The position numbers and the translations under genes were made by a program. Under the pieces are notes generated by a model. The model made no database searches, had not been told where the DNA came from, and saw only the letters and a list, made by a program, of their open reading frames with translations. Source: Candidatus Dependentiae bacterium (lineage in GTDB: Bacteria > Babelota > Babeliae > Babelales > Babelaceae). Taken from it: DNA of 64,000 nt. Of this stretch, positions 45,539 through 55,400 are shown piece after piece (the stretch's first letter is position 1; each line of letters starts with the position of its first letter). The stretch lies in NCBI GenBank assembly GCA_013821315.1, contig JACDHA010000002.1:30455-94454 (forward strand). The letters run 5' to 3'.

Positions 45539-46640
45539 TAAACGGGACTTCCGCAACATAAGATAAAAGATCTGATCAGATTTGACTTTTAAAGCAAAAT
45601 GAGCTCAACTTTTAGGTGTCTTTAATACCAAAAAAAGAAAGAGCTCAATAACCATTACTGATCACAAATTAGTTTACTCAATTTCTTTAATTCTGTCTAC
45701 TGAAGTTAAAAAAACTGCTCAATCATTAGCAAAAGTATCAAGCACTAGCGGCAGTGCAATACTCAGGAGACTGGATCATTTGTGTGTTGCAGTCGATGAT
45801 TTGATTGTTCTTGCAAAGAAATATGTCGATAAATCTAAGTTCTATATAATAATTGATGATTCGCTTATTTCAAAAAGGTATTCAAAGTTTATCGGTGGAT
45901 CAGGTGATAATTACAATACAACTATAAATCAGACATATAGATTAGTCTGTTTTATTACGATAATGTTGACTGACGGACATTATTCATTGCCTTTAGATCA
46001 TAAAATATGGATAAGAGAAATTAGCGCAAGAATTACTAGGGAAAATAAAGCATCATTGGCTGCATGCTCTAGTGCTTATGGATGGGCTTTATACAACTCC
46101 AACTATGTTTAATTGGCTAGATGAAAATAACATGCGTTTTAAAACAAGAATACACGCCAGTCAAGTTATTGAGCATAACGGCACCAAAGCAGGCATAAAG
46201 GAACATCACGCCTTCCAATTAAAAAATAATTGGAAGAGAAAGACGATTAAAGTGGTCTGCAGAGGCATTTGCTTATATATAACAGTTGTTAAGCGTAAGC
46301 TTAAAAAAGGCGGTTATATAATAACTTATCAAGGCAGTCAACTACAAATCATTAGCAAGAACACATATGAGCAATTACAGTTACAGAAGGAACATTGAGA
46401 AGTTTTTCAGAACAGCAAAGCAGTCGCTTGGACTGACTCATTGTCCGTCAGTTAAGCAAAAACTTCAAGAAAATCACATAATGAACGTTTTTGGTGCTTT
46501 TACAATTTTGCAAGTTGAACGAAGAAAGCATGCTTTACCAAATCCTGAAGCAGCTTTAAAACGCTTGCGACATAAAAACCATGCTAGCTTACTAGTGCGC
46601 TTATGCTCTGCTGACCAGATCTATGGGTAAGTCCTGTTTA
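45539..46640 (+). mobile_element. Decayed insertion sequence with DDE transposase
   Basis: About 1.1 kb with imperfect terminal inverted repeats: TAAACGGGACTT at the left and AAGTCCTGTTTA at the right. The interior holds one transposase gene in three frames. It interrupts an IS30-type remnant at its right border. Confidence 0.8.
45620..46630 (+). pseudogene. IS4/IS701-like DDE transposase, two frameshifts
   Basis: Reading begins near 45620 without a clear start codon and continues as TDHKLVYSISLILSTEVKK, then YIIIDDSLISKRYSKFIGGS (first catalytic Asp). The frame changes near 46085 (to DGLYTTPTMFNWLDEN) and near 46375 (to YSYRRNIEKFFRTAKQSLGL, the Y-R-E-K signature). The three pieces together give one DDE transposase, so the element is inactive. 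Confidence 0.8.
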
Positions 46641-46851
46641 AACTTGCTTTTTTACGACGATTAGCAGCTAATTGCTGAGCTTGTTTATAACGATAGCCAC
46701 GGCCTCCGGTATTTCTTTTTAATTTATTACTTATTGTCGATTGAGATGCGTTTACTGCACGTGCTATTTCTTTTTGACTAATTCCTTTTTTCAAAAGCAC
46801 ATAAATCTAGTATCTTTGATCATTGGTTAGGTGAGCGTAGCCTTTTGGCAT
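46641..46851 (-). pseudogene. IS30 family transposase, N-terminal fragment
   Basis: From an ATG at 46849-46851 the reverse strand reads MPKGYAHLTNDQRY, a TAG stop, then YVLLKKGISQKEIARAVNAS and QSTISNKLKRNTGGRGYRYK. This is the IS30 helix-turn-helix region. The rest is missing where the neighbouring IS begins. It is inactive. Confidence 0.8.
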
Positions 46852-47095
46852 TTGATTGATACTTTCTTAGTTTTCGACGCTAAATTAGATCATTCTACGC
46901 TTACCTGGCCTTTTTTGCTAATTATTTATGCACTTCAGACTTGAATTTAGGTATGCTACTTATCTACATACATATTTTATTGTTCGTTTTGAATTTATTC
47001 AAATATCCTTGATTTTCATCTTAAAATTTTATTAAAATACGATTAAGGCTTCAGTGTTCTTTTGTAGTGTTAAGTAGATTTTATTAAAGGCTATC

Positions 47096-47851
47096 ATGAA
47101 AAAAATGTTATTAGCTGTATTGTTGAGTTTGTTTTTTATTTGTTTGACTAACTTTACTTTGAATATAGAAATACCCTCTATATCTCAAAAAAACACTATA
47201 TTTATAAGTCTAGGAGCTCAATGTTCTCCTGCATTTGCCCTAAACCATTATAAAATACGTAAAACGTCACTTCCTTTTGACTGGATAGTTACTAATTTTG
47301 ATATTGTTTATAAATGTTTAGAGGAGGACTTCAAAAATTTTTTAATAAAAGAATCTTTATATATTGATCCTAAAGAGCCTATTTATGTTCGTGATAGTTA
47401 TGGGATAGGTTATATGCATGACTTCCCAGCTTATTCTGATACTTATCATATCAAAGAGAATTTTTTAGATCACTACGATGAGGTAATGACTAAGTATCAG
47501 AGAAGAATTAATCGCTTAAGAGACATTTTAAAATCTAATAATATACATGTGGTATTTATCAGATTGGATCATGAGTTAGGAGGTACCAAAGATAAAGCAA
47601 TTAAATTAAGGGATTTAATATCTCTAAAATATCCTCATTTAGATTTTACTTATGTTTTGCTTACATGTACTGAAGAATCTAAAGTGCCTTGGGATTTACC
47701 TAGAATTAAAAACTTCTTTATGCCTTGGAATGATATATGGAATTATGAAAGTGAAGCGTGGATAAAAGCTTTAACTGAAATAAAAGTTATTAGTTCTGTA
47801 AATATATTGCATCCTTGGGAGCATTTAGAATGTTTTACTTACGAGTGCTAA
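47096..47851 (+). CDS. Exported DUF1796 (papain-like cysteine peptidase) protein
   Basis: 251 aa. Signal peptide (MLLAVLLSLFFICLTNFTL), then the DUF1796 pattern: FISLGAQCSPAFALNHYKIR with its conserved Cys, TSLPFDWIVTNFD, YGIGYMHDF with the conserved His, and VVFIRLDHE. The family is predicted to have a papain-like fold and is often found beside glycosyltransferases. Catalysis is unproven. It is flanked by IS remnants and ends FTYEC, which is not a CaaX box. Confidence 0.8.
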   Translation: MKKMLLAVLLSLFFICLTNFTLNIEIPSISQKNTIFISLGAQCSPAFALNHYKIRKTSLPFDWIVTNFDIVYKCLEEDFKNFLIKESLYIDPKEPIYVRDSYGIGYMHDFPAYSDTYHIKENFLDHYDEVMTKYQRRINRLRDILKSNNIHVVFIRLDHELGGTKDKAIKLRDLISLKYPHLDFTYVLLTCTEESKVPWDLPRIKNFFMPWNDIWNYESEAWIKALTEIKVISSVNILHPWEHLECFTYEC

Positions 47852-47919
47852 TGATATTAACTAACTTAAGTTGTGACCTATTCTAAAAGATGTAAAAAAA
47901 TGCATTTCCATATTAGCAT

Positions 47920-48174
47920 TTGAGTTATTATTTAACAATGTCTCAAAGGAAAACAAGGGAAATGCGTATACTTTTAGTCTTTTGTATAATAGATGATATT
48001 TTAAAATCTATAGGATTTAATGATGATTGGCAAGTCAAAATGAGCAGTTCTGAAATTATGACTATAGCTGTAGCTGCCGCAATCTTTTTTGGCGGTAATA
48101 CTAACAAATCTTGCAGCTACTTTTTTGAGCATAAGTATGTTAAAAAATGGTCAGTAAAAATAAGTTTAACCTGA
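47920..48174 (+). pseudogene. IS982 family transposase, N-terminal fragment
   Basis: From the ATG at 47962 it reads RILLVFCIIDDILKSIGF and KMSSSEIMTIAVAAAIFFGG, the typical IS982 N-terminal region. It stops after about 70 residues. The catalytic part is lost. Confidence 0.8.
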
Positions 48175-48199
48175 GATTATATTCTATTGATAGCTTTAT

Positions 48200-48535
48200 T
48201 AAATATTAGCATTCATCCCAAGTCTTTTAAAAGCCTTGTCTTGACCCTCATTTTTGAAAGTCTTCGATTGTTGTAACCTTGTTAAGCATGAAAAGCCAAC
48301 CTTCTAATTCCAATGCTAACTTTGCAACACTTCATAGCTTATCTTAGATAAATTTAATAACCTATAAGCTGCTTTAAGCTCACTCCAACTTTCAAGCTGA
48401 GAATGCAAACCAGTTTCAGGCATTTCAAGTAATCTTGCCCTAATTTACCATGAGTTTATTTCTTCGCTTATCACCTAAATCGCTTTTTTGCCATTGCTCT
48501 TTTACCCATTTCTTAATTTCTGAAAACACTTGCAT
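48200..48535 (-). pseudogene. Tn5/IS4-type transposase remnant (Tnp_DNA_bind region)
   Basis: Reverse strand from the ATG at 48533-48535: WVKEQWQKSDLGDKRRNKL, a stop, then in another frame RLLEMPETGLHSQLESWSEL and KAAYRLLNLSKISYEVLQ, as in Tn5-family N-termini. Several frame breaks and no catalytic core. The stretch 48540-49050 holds only the right copy of the 59-bp repeat and no gene. Confidence 0.72.
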
Positions 48536-48690
48536 AGACTTTCCTAATCACTCTTCTAATATAATTCTATCTATGTATTAGTTTAACATTAAATTGTAAA
48601 ATGAGGGCAATAACAAGGTTTTTAAGTCGGCAGAGGCTCACTCCATACAATATCTGGTATCATAAGCATTCTGGTAATAGACTAGTATGT

Positions 48691-48749
48691 TTCTACAATT
48701 TTAAATCTACTCAATCTTTTTAGTAATATATATATACTAAAAAATCTTA
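48691..48749. repeat. 59-bp imperfect direct repeat, right copy
   Basis: Pairs with 44706-44764 in the same orientation. Confidence 0.7.
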
Positions 48750-49061
48750 AATATTGTTTTGCTCTTGTAAAAATTTTTTAATCTATGGTATGTTGCATTG
48801 AAACCTAAACCTATTGAAGATCAAAAATAGAAAGAGATTATATTTATGCTCAATTTGCTCATAAAAAAATTTTATTAAAACTATCTTTGAAAAAAGACAA
48901 AAGTTTGTTACTCTCTTGTGTGTGTGTGAGCGATTAGTCCACCAGAATAGAAAAATGATAATATATTTATTTTAAAACGTGAGCAAGTTAATTTTGAAGA
49001 TATTATAAAAAACAAATTAGAAGTATTTGTATAAAATTTTATTTAACAAGAGGGTATGTTG

Positions 49062-50090
49062 ATGACAAATTCTAAAATTATTAGAACTATTTTTATAGCT
49101 AAAATAGTGGTTATTTTTACAAGTTTTCATTTTAGTTATACGATAATGGATACTACTGCCAAAATATATATTGCAGGTCATAGAGGGTTAGTAGGATCAG
49201 CTTTAATGCGAAAGCTCCAAAGTTGTGGCTATACTAATATAATTACACGTGGTCACCAGGAACTTAACTTAGTTAATCAGTCAGCGGTAAATAAATTTTT
49301 TGAAATTGAAAAGCCTGATTATGTATTTTTATCAGCAGCACACGTAGGTGGTATTCATGCTAATAATACCTATCCTGCTGATTTTATGTATGATAACCTT
49401 ATGATTACGGCTAATGTCATCCATGCAGCATATAAAAATAACGTTAAAAAGTTATTATGTTTAGGTTCATCCTGCATTTACCCGCGTGATTGTCCTCAAC
49501 CTATTAAAGAAGAATATTTGTTAACTTCGTCACTTGAAAAGACAAATGAAGCTTATGCATTAGCTAAGATTACGGGTCTTAAAGCATGTGAATATTACAA
49601 TAAACAATATGGTACACGTTTCATTTCCTGTATGCCGACGAATTTGTATGGAATTAATGATAATTTTCATTTGCTTAATTCTCATGTTATACCAGCTTTA
49701 ATTGCTAAATTTTGTAAAGCACAAGCAGAAGGCTCAAAAGAGGTTATTTGCTGGGGTACAGGAACTGCTCGACGAGAGTTTTTATTTGTTGATGACTTAG
49801 CTGATGCAGCTCTATTTTTAATGAATAATTATAATGAGTATGGAGAAAATAGCTGGATTAACATAGGGACCGGTGAAGATGTTTCTATTAAAGAACTTAT
49901 TGATCTTATAAAAGAATTGGTGGGTTTCAAAGGGAAAGTTGTTTTTGATGTTACTAAACCGGATGGTACTCCACGTAAACTTTTAGATGTTTCTCGAATT
50001 AATAATTTTGGATGGCAGGCAAGAACTCCCTTAAAAGAAGGTCTTAAAATAGCAATTGAGTGGTACAAAAAACAAAATAATTTTAAGTAG
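49062..50090 (+). CDS. fcl: GDP-L-fucose synthase with N-terminal export signal
   Basis: Epimerase-reductase turning GDP-4-keto-6-deoxymannose into GDP-L-fucose with NADPH. About 342 aa. SDR motifs: [22 protein letters not shown] and YALAKITG (catalytic Ser-Tyr-Lys); the ending [15 protein letters not shown] is classical. About 28 residues precede the usual family start and form a basic-hydrophobic signal-like segment ([20 protein letters not shown]). AAGAGGG supports the ATG at 49062 or 49056. The internal ATG at 49146, which would give a cytosolic enzyme, has no ribosome site. First gene of the island. Confidence 0.92.
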   Translation: MTNSKIIRTIFIAKIVVIFTSFHFSYTIMDTTAKIYIAGHRGLVGSALMRKLQSCGYTNIITRGHQELNLVNQSAVNKFFEIEKPDYVFLSAAHVGGIHANNTYPADFMYDNLMITANVIHAAYKNNVKKLLCLGSSCIYPRDCPQPIKEEYLLTSSLEKTNEAYALAKITGLKACEYYNKQYGTRFISCMPTNLYGINDNFHLLNSHVIPALIAKFCKAQAEGSKEVICWGTGTARREFLFVDDLADAALFLMNNYNEYGENSWINIGTGEDVSIKELIDLIKELVGFKGKVVFDVTKPDGTPRKLLDVSRINNFGWQARTPLKEGLKIAIEWYKKQNNFK

Positions 50091-50121
50091 AGCAAAACTA
50101 CCAAAAGAAAGAAGTATAATA

Positions 50122-51288
50122 ATGAAGCGTATAATGAATATATTTTTACTATTTCTATTAATAGGTCATTTTGGAAAAGCTAGTTCGCTTATTCAAGAAT
50201 CACAAACTGTTAAAATTAAACTTCAACAAGCACCTAGCACTGAAATTAAAAAAGCTCTTATTATAGGAGTAACAGGTCAAGATGGGTCTTATTTAGCTGA
50301 GTTTTTACTCGATAAAGGCTATGAAGTACATGGTACTAAGCGAAGGTCATCATCATTTAATACTGCGCGTGTAGATCATATATTTAAAGACTTACATGAA
50401 GATAGGAATACTAGATTTATTTTACATTATGCTGATTTAGCTGATTCTGCCAATCTGATTGATTTATTGCAACAGATTAAGCCTGATGAAATATATAATC
50501 TAGGTGCACAGAGCCATGTGCATGTATCCTTTCAAATACCGGAATACACTTCTCAGATAGATTACATTGGTACATTACGAATCTTAGAAGCTATAAGAGT
50601 TCTTGGATTAACAAAAAAAACAAAATACTATCAAGCATCTAGTAGTGAAATGTATGGTAAAGTTCAAGAAATACCTCAAACAGAAAAAACTCCTTTTTAT
50701 CCTCGTTCACCTTATGGTATTGCTAAAGTAGCAGCTTATTGGGCAACAGTAAATTATCGAGAAAGTTACGGAATGTTTGCTTGTAATGGTATTTTATTTA
50801 ATCATGAGTCTCCTCGTCGTGGTGAAACTTTTGTAACACGTAAAATTACACGTGCTGCTGTAAGAATAAAACAAGGCCTACAGAACATGCTTTATTTAGG
50901 TAATTTAGATGCTAAACGTGATTGGGGTTACGCTAAAGATTACGTTGAGGCTATGTGGCTTATGCTTCAACAAGATCAGCCAGAAGATTTTGTAGTTGCT
51001 ACCGGAGAAATGCATACGGTTCGTGAATTTGTAGAGCTTGCATTTAAAGAGTTGGGTATAGATATAGAGTGGAAAGGTATTGGAGTTGAAGAAAAAGGTA
51101 TAGATAAGTCTACAGGGAAACCACTTGTTGCAATTGATCCTTACTACTTTAGACCTGCAGAAGTCGAACTTCTTATGGGAAATTCCGCTAAAGCACGAGA
51201 TCTTTTACATTGGACACCTAAAACTAATTTTTTAGATTTAGTAAAACTTATGGTTGAACAAGATAGTAAAGCTTTAGTAAAACCTTAA
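50122..51288 (+). CDS. gmd: GDP-mannose 4,6-dehydratase with signal peptide
   Basis: Makes GDP-4-keto-6-deoxymannose from GDP-mannose with NADP, the first step to GDP-fucose. 388 aa from the ATG at 50122. A textbook signal peptide ([20 protein letters not shown]) and a 20-residue linker precede the normal enzyme start. Motifs: [58 protein letters not shown]. All catalytic residues are kept. Known family members start only a few residues before the Gly-rich loop, so the export signal is an addition. Directly downstream of fcl, 31 bases apart. Confidence 0.94.
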   Translation: MKRIMNIFLLFLLIGHFGKASSLIQESQTVKIKLQQAPSTEIKKALIIGVTGQDGSYLAEFLLDKGYEVHGTKRRSSSFNTARVDHIFKDLHEDRNTRFILHYADLADSANLIDLLQQIKPDEIYNLGAQSHVHVSFQIPEYTSQIDYIGTLRILEAIRVLGLTKKTKYYQASSSEMYGKVQEIPQTEKTPFYPRSPYGIAKVAAYWATVNYRESYGMFACNGILFNHESPRRGETFVTRKITRAAVRIKQGLQNMLYLGNLDAKRDWGYAKDYVEAMWLMLQQDQPEDFVVATGEMHTVREFVELAFKELGIDIEWKGIGVEEKGIDKSTGKPLVAIDPYYFRPAEVELLMGNSAKARDLLHWTPKTNFLDLVKLMVEQDSKALVKP

Positions 51289-51328
51289 ACTAAAATTACT
51301 CTTACTCGAATTAAGGAAAAGGTCAAAC

Positions 51329-52106
51329 ATGATCAAAGTTAAAAGATTTACTCTTTTTGCACTATTAATAAATTTAGTTTTTTGTCAGATGCATTATGTC
51401 TGGTCTACTATTCATATATTTGGTGATAGTCATGCTATATTTTGTTTTAATAATGTAGACCAACTCCAACCTGCTTCAACATATTTTTTGCATAATGTAA
51501 TGAACACAGTAATGACTCCTTTTTTACAGAATAGAGAATTTAACTCTTTAATGTATATACACAGAATAAGCTATAGCGAATTGCCTATTTATATATTCTG
51601 TGATGGGTTGTACAATGTATAGGATTGGGCGAGATGGATTAGATATTAACAAAATTGGTGTTAAGGAAAATGATGTAACAGTGTTTGTTTTCGGAGAGGT
51701 TGATGCTCGAGTTCACATTCTCAAGCAGGCAAATGAGAAAAAATGCGAAATAAAAGTGGTTGTAAAGGAACTCGTTTCTTCTTATATTAAGTCTATTATA
51801 CAAAATAAGAGCGTTTGTAAAAGTATAAAAACTATTATAATGGCAGTAGTGCCTCCAACACAGGCCTGTGGTCTAGATAATATTCCCATTTTTGGAACTA
51901 TAGAAGAGCGGATTAATATTGTTAGATTACTAAATAAAAATATACATAAAGAGTGCAGTAAATATAATTTAATTATGCTTGACGTAAATGATTTATATAG
52001 TAAAAATAATATTTTAGATCCTGAGTTGAGTGATAGCTGCAATCATATAAACATGGCTTATAATGACCCAATAAAAAAAAGATTAATTGATATTATCGCT
52101 TCTTAA
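51329..52106 (+). pseudogene. Exported SGNH-like hydrolase family protein, frameshifted
   Basis: Two frames make one protein. The first (51329-51622) has a signal peptide (FTLFALLINLVFCQMHYVWS) and IHIFGDSHAIF (block I Ser). The second, offset by one base and entered near 51600, has CTMYRIGRDGLD, VFVFGEVDAR and DSCNHIN. The family is found in glycan clusters. The break falls between IYIF and CTMYR. Either the gene is dead, or a programmed shift or sequencing error is present. Confidence 0.72.
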
Positions 52107-52226
52107 TGAATAAAAGCTTTACTGGATGCATGCATTCTTATAATGGAGTTGCATGATTAGAGCAGCTTAGTAATAAAATCAGTGTTGTTGTTGAGAAAGA
52201 AAACTTTTTTATATTAAAGGAAAATT

Positions 52227-53036
52227 ATGATAAAATTGGGTATTCAAAGCGTATTTGTGTCTTTAATAAGCGTTGCTTTTATTAGCGCATGCCATGTTCC
52301 CTTAATTAATTTTGAGGAAGCCTTTAAAGATTTGAGTTTAAAATGTTCTAGTTTGCCATTGGTAGATATACACCATTTTAATCCTTTTGATAGAGAGAAA
52401 TGGGTTAAAGAAAAAGCTCAACTATTAAAATCCGGTTCAAAGGTATTAGATGTAGGAGCTGGAGAATCACCGTATAGAAGTCATTTTGGCCATTGTATTT
52501 ATAAGACGCATGATTTTGCTGAAAATAAGAATCATGTAAATTATACATCTTTAGACTATGTATCGGATATTAAATCTATACCAGTTTCTGATAACGAATT
52601 TGATGCAATTATTTGCACTGAAGTCCTTGAGCATGTTCCTTATCCTATTGAAGCTCTTAAAGAAATGGCGCGTATTTTAAAGCCTGGAGGTAAGTTGTTG
52701 CTAACAGCACCTTTAGGTTCAGGCTTGCATCAAATGCCTTATCATTTCTATGGTGGATATACACCTGAGTGGTACCGATTTTTTTGTGATAAGTTTGATT
52801 TGGAGATAATCGAAATAATAGAAAATGGAGGAACTTTTAAATTATTAGCTCAAGAATCTGCTCGTGTAGCATGGAGTTTTGATAAACACAAAGAACACCA
52901 TGGTAAAAGTGCGGAATTTGTTTACTGGTTATTTAATGATTTTATGCCTCGTTATTTATTTGAGCTTGATAACAAATGCTTTATGCCAGAATTTACAATA
53001 GGATATAACGTTGAAGCTGTTAAAAAATTAAAATAA
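52227..53036 (+). CDS. Exported class I SAM methyltransferase
   Basis: 269 aa. Signal peptide (SVFVSLISVAFISAC; the FISAC could also be a lipobox), then a Methyltransf_11 core: KVLDVGAGESPYRSHFG, FDAIICTEVLEHVPYP, ARILKPGGKLLLTAP. C-terminal part (YGGYTPEWYRFFCDKF) is typical of glycan-cluster methyltransferases. AAAGGAAA precedes the ATG. It belongs to the same run of same-strand exported enzymes as gmd and the GT6 gene. Confidence 0.85.
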   Translation: MIKLGIQSVFVSLISVAFISACHVPLINFEEAFKDLSLKCSSLPLVDIHHFNPFDREKWVKEKAQLLKSGSKVLDVGAGESPYRSHFGHCIYKTHDFAENKNHVNYTSLDYVSDIKSIPVSDNEFDAIICTEVLEHVPYPIEALKEMARILKPGGKLLLTAPLGSGLHQMPYHFYGGYTPEWYRFFCDKFDLEIIEIIENGGTFKLLAQESARVAWSFDKHKEHHGKSAEFVYWLFNDFMPRYLFELDNKCFMPEFTIGYNVEAVKKLK

Positions 53037-53062
53037 ATAACAACATTATCAAGAGGATAATA

Positions 53063-53821
53063 ATGAAAAATTTACAGTATTGGATGTTAGGTCTGTGCCT
53101 AGGCGTAAGCATATCTTTTATTCCATTAGGAGCTTATAATGTAGGTGTTTGTGTAACAGCAACATATAAGTACAGCAAGTTTATAAATCCTTTTTTAGAC
53201 TCATGTAGAAAGCATTTTCTAAAAGGTCATAATATTACTTATTTTGTTTTTACAGATCACAATATTATACCTGATTCTGATACAGTAATAGTTTATCAAG
53301 CTCATAAACCCTGGCCGGAGATTACTTTAAAAAGATTTGAAAATTACTATAATGCTCAAAGTCTTTTGTCAAAAATGGACTACATTTTTGCTTCTGACGT
53401 AGATATGCTTTTCGTAAACGATGTAGATGAAAGCATTTTAGGAGAAAGAGTTTCTACTAGACATCCTTACTTCCTAGACGAGAATAGGCAAAAGTATACA
53501 TATGAAGATAATCCTATCTCTGCTGCTTATATAGATCCACGTCAAGGCAAGTATTATTTTGCGGGTGGTTTTTATGGTGGGAGCTACAAAGAATTTATTA
53601 AAATGGTAAAAATATTAACCGATAACATAAATAAAGATTTGCAGCATAATTTTATTGCAGTATGGCATGATGAAAGTCATCTTAATAGATATTTTGTAGA
53701 TTACTTACCTACTGTAATATTACCTGCATCGTATTGTTATCCAGAAGGTCAACAGTATCCTTTTAATCCTATATTAATAGCTTTAGAAAAAAACAAGGTA
53801 GAGTTAAGAGATGAAAAATAA
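53063..53821 (+). CDS. Exported GT6 family glycosyltransferase (ABO blood-group type)
   Basis: 252 aa. Signal peptide (WMLGLCLGVSISFIPLGA), then a complete retaining GT6 domain: FASDVDMLF with the metal-binding DVD at 112-114, GKYYFAGGFYGGSYKEF at the position that sets Gal versus GalNAc use in ABO enzymes, and VWHDESHLNRY at 200-210 (nucleophile and acceptor site; human ABO has WHDESHLNKY). GT6 enzymes add alpha-1,3 Gal or GalNAc, often to fucosylated acceptors. Most known bacterial GT6 proteins have NXN, not DXD. The end overlaps the next gene by 11 bp. Confidence 0.88.
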   Translation: MKNLQYWMLGLCLGVSISFIPLGAYNVGVCVTATYKYSKFINPFLDSCRKHFLKGHNITYFVFTDHNIIPDSDTVIVYQAHKPWPEITLKRFENYYNAQSLLSKMDYIFASDVDMLFVNDVDESILGERVSTRHPYFLDENRQKYTYEDNPISAAYIDPRQGKYYFAGGFYGGSYKEFIKMVKILTDNINKDLQHNFIAVWHDESHLNRYFVDYLPTVILPASYCYPEGQQYPFNPILIALEKNKVELRDEK

Positions 53822-55388
53822 TAAAAAATATGCACTTCTGATATTTTTGACTTTAGTAGTTTGTATCAATAAATGTGTTAGTATATCAAATGCTAATGAA
53901 AGACCTATAGTTATTGTTATACCTTCATATAATAATAAAGATTGGTATAGTAAGAATTTAGATTCAGTATTTATTCAACATTACTCAAATTATCGAGTAG
54001 TATATATAGATGATTGTTCTAATGACGGTACAGCTGCCTTAGTTGAGGAATATTGTAAACAACAAAAGCAGACAAATAAAGTCCAAATTATAAACAATAA
54101 ATCTCGTCAGCTAGCTTTAAAAAATATATATAGAGCGATAATAAACTCGGATGATGAAGAAATTGTAGTGCTCCTTGATGGGGATGATATGTTAGCTCAT
54201 TCAGAAGTATTAAGCACTATTAATGCTATTTATTCTAGCAAGGATATATGGTTAACTTACGGAGACTTTAAGTTTTTATCAAACCCATCAGCTTCAACAT
54301 GGACCGCTGAATTTCCTGCCGAAGTAATTAATAAAGGAAATTTTAGAAACTGGCCTGCAGGTCTTACTCACCTGAGAACGTTTTATGCTTGGTTATTCAA
54401 GCAAATTAAAATCGAAGACTTGTTTTTTGAGGGTGATTTTTTTAAAATGACCTATGATGTTGCAATTTTTGAGCCTATGATTGAAATTGCTCGACATAAA
54501 CATGTTTGTATAAAAGATGCTCTTTATATTTATAATGATATTAATTCAATTAACGATCATAAAGTGAACATTAAATTACAACATTTTTTAAATAGAATTA
54601 TTAGACAAAAAACTATGTATAAGGCTTTAAATGAAAGTAAATGTAATATCACTTATGATCTTAAAGAGCAAGGCAAGCTAAAAGCAGACATATTGGTATT
54701 TTCTTTAAATTCACCTGATAAGTTATTTTCATTTATTAACAGTTTATACTCAAAAGTTACAGGATTTGAAGATGTAAATATACTGTACCAGGCTCAAACT
54801 AAAGAAATAATTAGTAAGTATGAAAAGATCAAAAATAGTTTTCCTAAAATAAAAATTGTTAAGCTTGATAGTTTTACAGGTCAGTTTCAGCCCTCTATAA
54901 AAAAATGTATAGAAAAAAATAAAACTAATTATTTATTGTTAACTACGGATGATATCAATATAGTAGAACCAATTAATATAACGGAATCTATTTACTGGCT
55001 TAAAAAGACACATGCCCATGGCTTCTACTTTGGTGTTGATAAATCTATGCTAGATAAATTAAAGCAAGCTAATTCACCTGAAAATAGTAAAAAAGAAACA
55101 GAAGAGAATCCATATAATCTTTTTGCTGTTGACTATCCGTTACCCATAAACCTTAGTATAAATGAATCTGAATCTAGAGGCGTTTATGCTTGGCAATATG
55201 CAAACTTTATTAATGAAGGTATAGGAAAACTGTTAAATATGACGCTAGTTAGAAAAAGAGATTTACAGGTTTTAACTACTATTCCTTCTGTTTATTCTAT
55301 AGCTACTCTGGAAGGTACATGGGGTTATAGTCTGCCACAAGCTAAAGTCGGATTATTTTATAAAACTTCTAGTATTAATTCTTTATAA
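53811..55388 (+). CDS. Exported fusion of two glycosyltransferase domains
   Basis: 525 aa. Signal peptide (KYALLIFLTLVVCINKCVS), then a GT2 domain (about 30-260) with IVIPSYNNKDWYSKNLDSVF, YIDDCSNDGT and LLDGDDML. This half is paralogous to the protein at 58626. The second half (about 290-510: ILVFSLNSPDKLFSFINSLY, LLLTTDDINIVEPINITE) resembles the protein at 56374 (IVIFSFDRPLQLFALLESLE, LLFAVDDIIVKEPINLSE). The gene is thus a fusion of two domains that also exist singly in the island. Sugar specificity unknown. Confidence 0.85.
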   Translation: MKNNKKYALLIFLTLVVCINKCVSISNANERPIVIVIPSYNNKDWYSKNLDSVFIQHYSNYRVVYIDDCSNDGTAALVEEYCKQQKQTNKVQIINNKSRQLALKNIYRAIINSDDEEIVVLLDGDDMLAHSEVLSTINAIYSSKDIWLTYGDFKFLSNPSASTWTAEFPAEVINKGNFRNWPAGLTHLRTFYAWLFKQIKIEDLFFEGDFFKMTYDVAIFEPMIEIARHKHVCIKDALYIYNDINSINDHKVNIKLQHFLNRIIRQKTMYKALNESKCNITYDLKEQGKLKADILVFSLNSPDKLFSFINSLYSKVTGFEDVNILYQAQTKEIISKYEKIKNSFPKIKIVKLDSFTGQFQPSIKKCIEKNKTNYLLLTTDDINIVEPINITESIYWLKKTHAHGFYFGVDKSMLDKLKQANSPENSKKETEENPYNLFAVDYPLPINLSINESESRGVYAWQYANFINEGIGKLLNMTLVRKRDLQVLTTIPSVYSIATLEGTWGYSLPQAKVGLFYKTSSINSL

Positions 55389-55400
55389 GTAGGAGAATAT

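Noticed and set aside
47096..47851. CaaX box on the DUF1796 protein
   Set aside because: It ends FTYEC, so the Cys is last and not fourth from the end.
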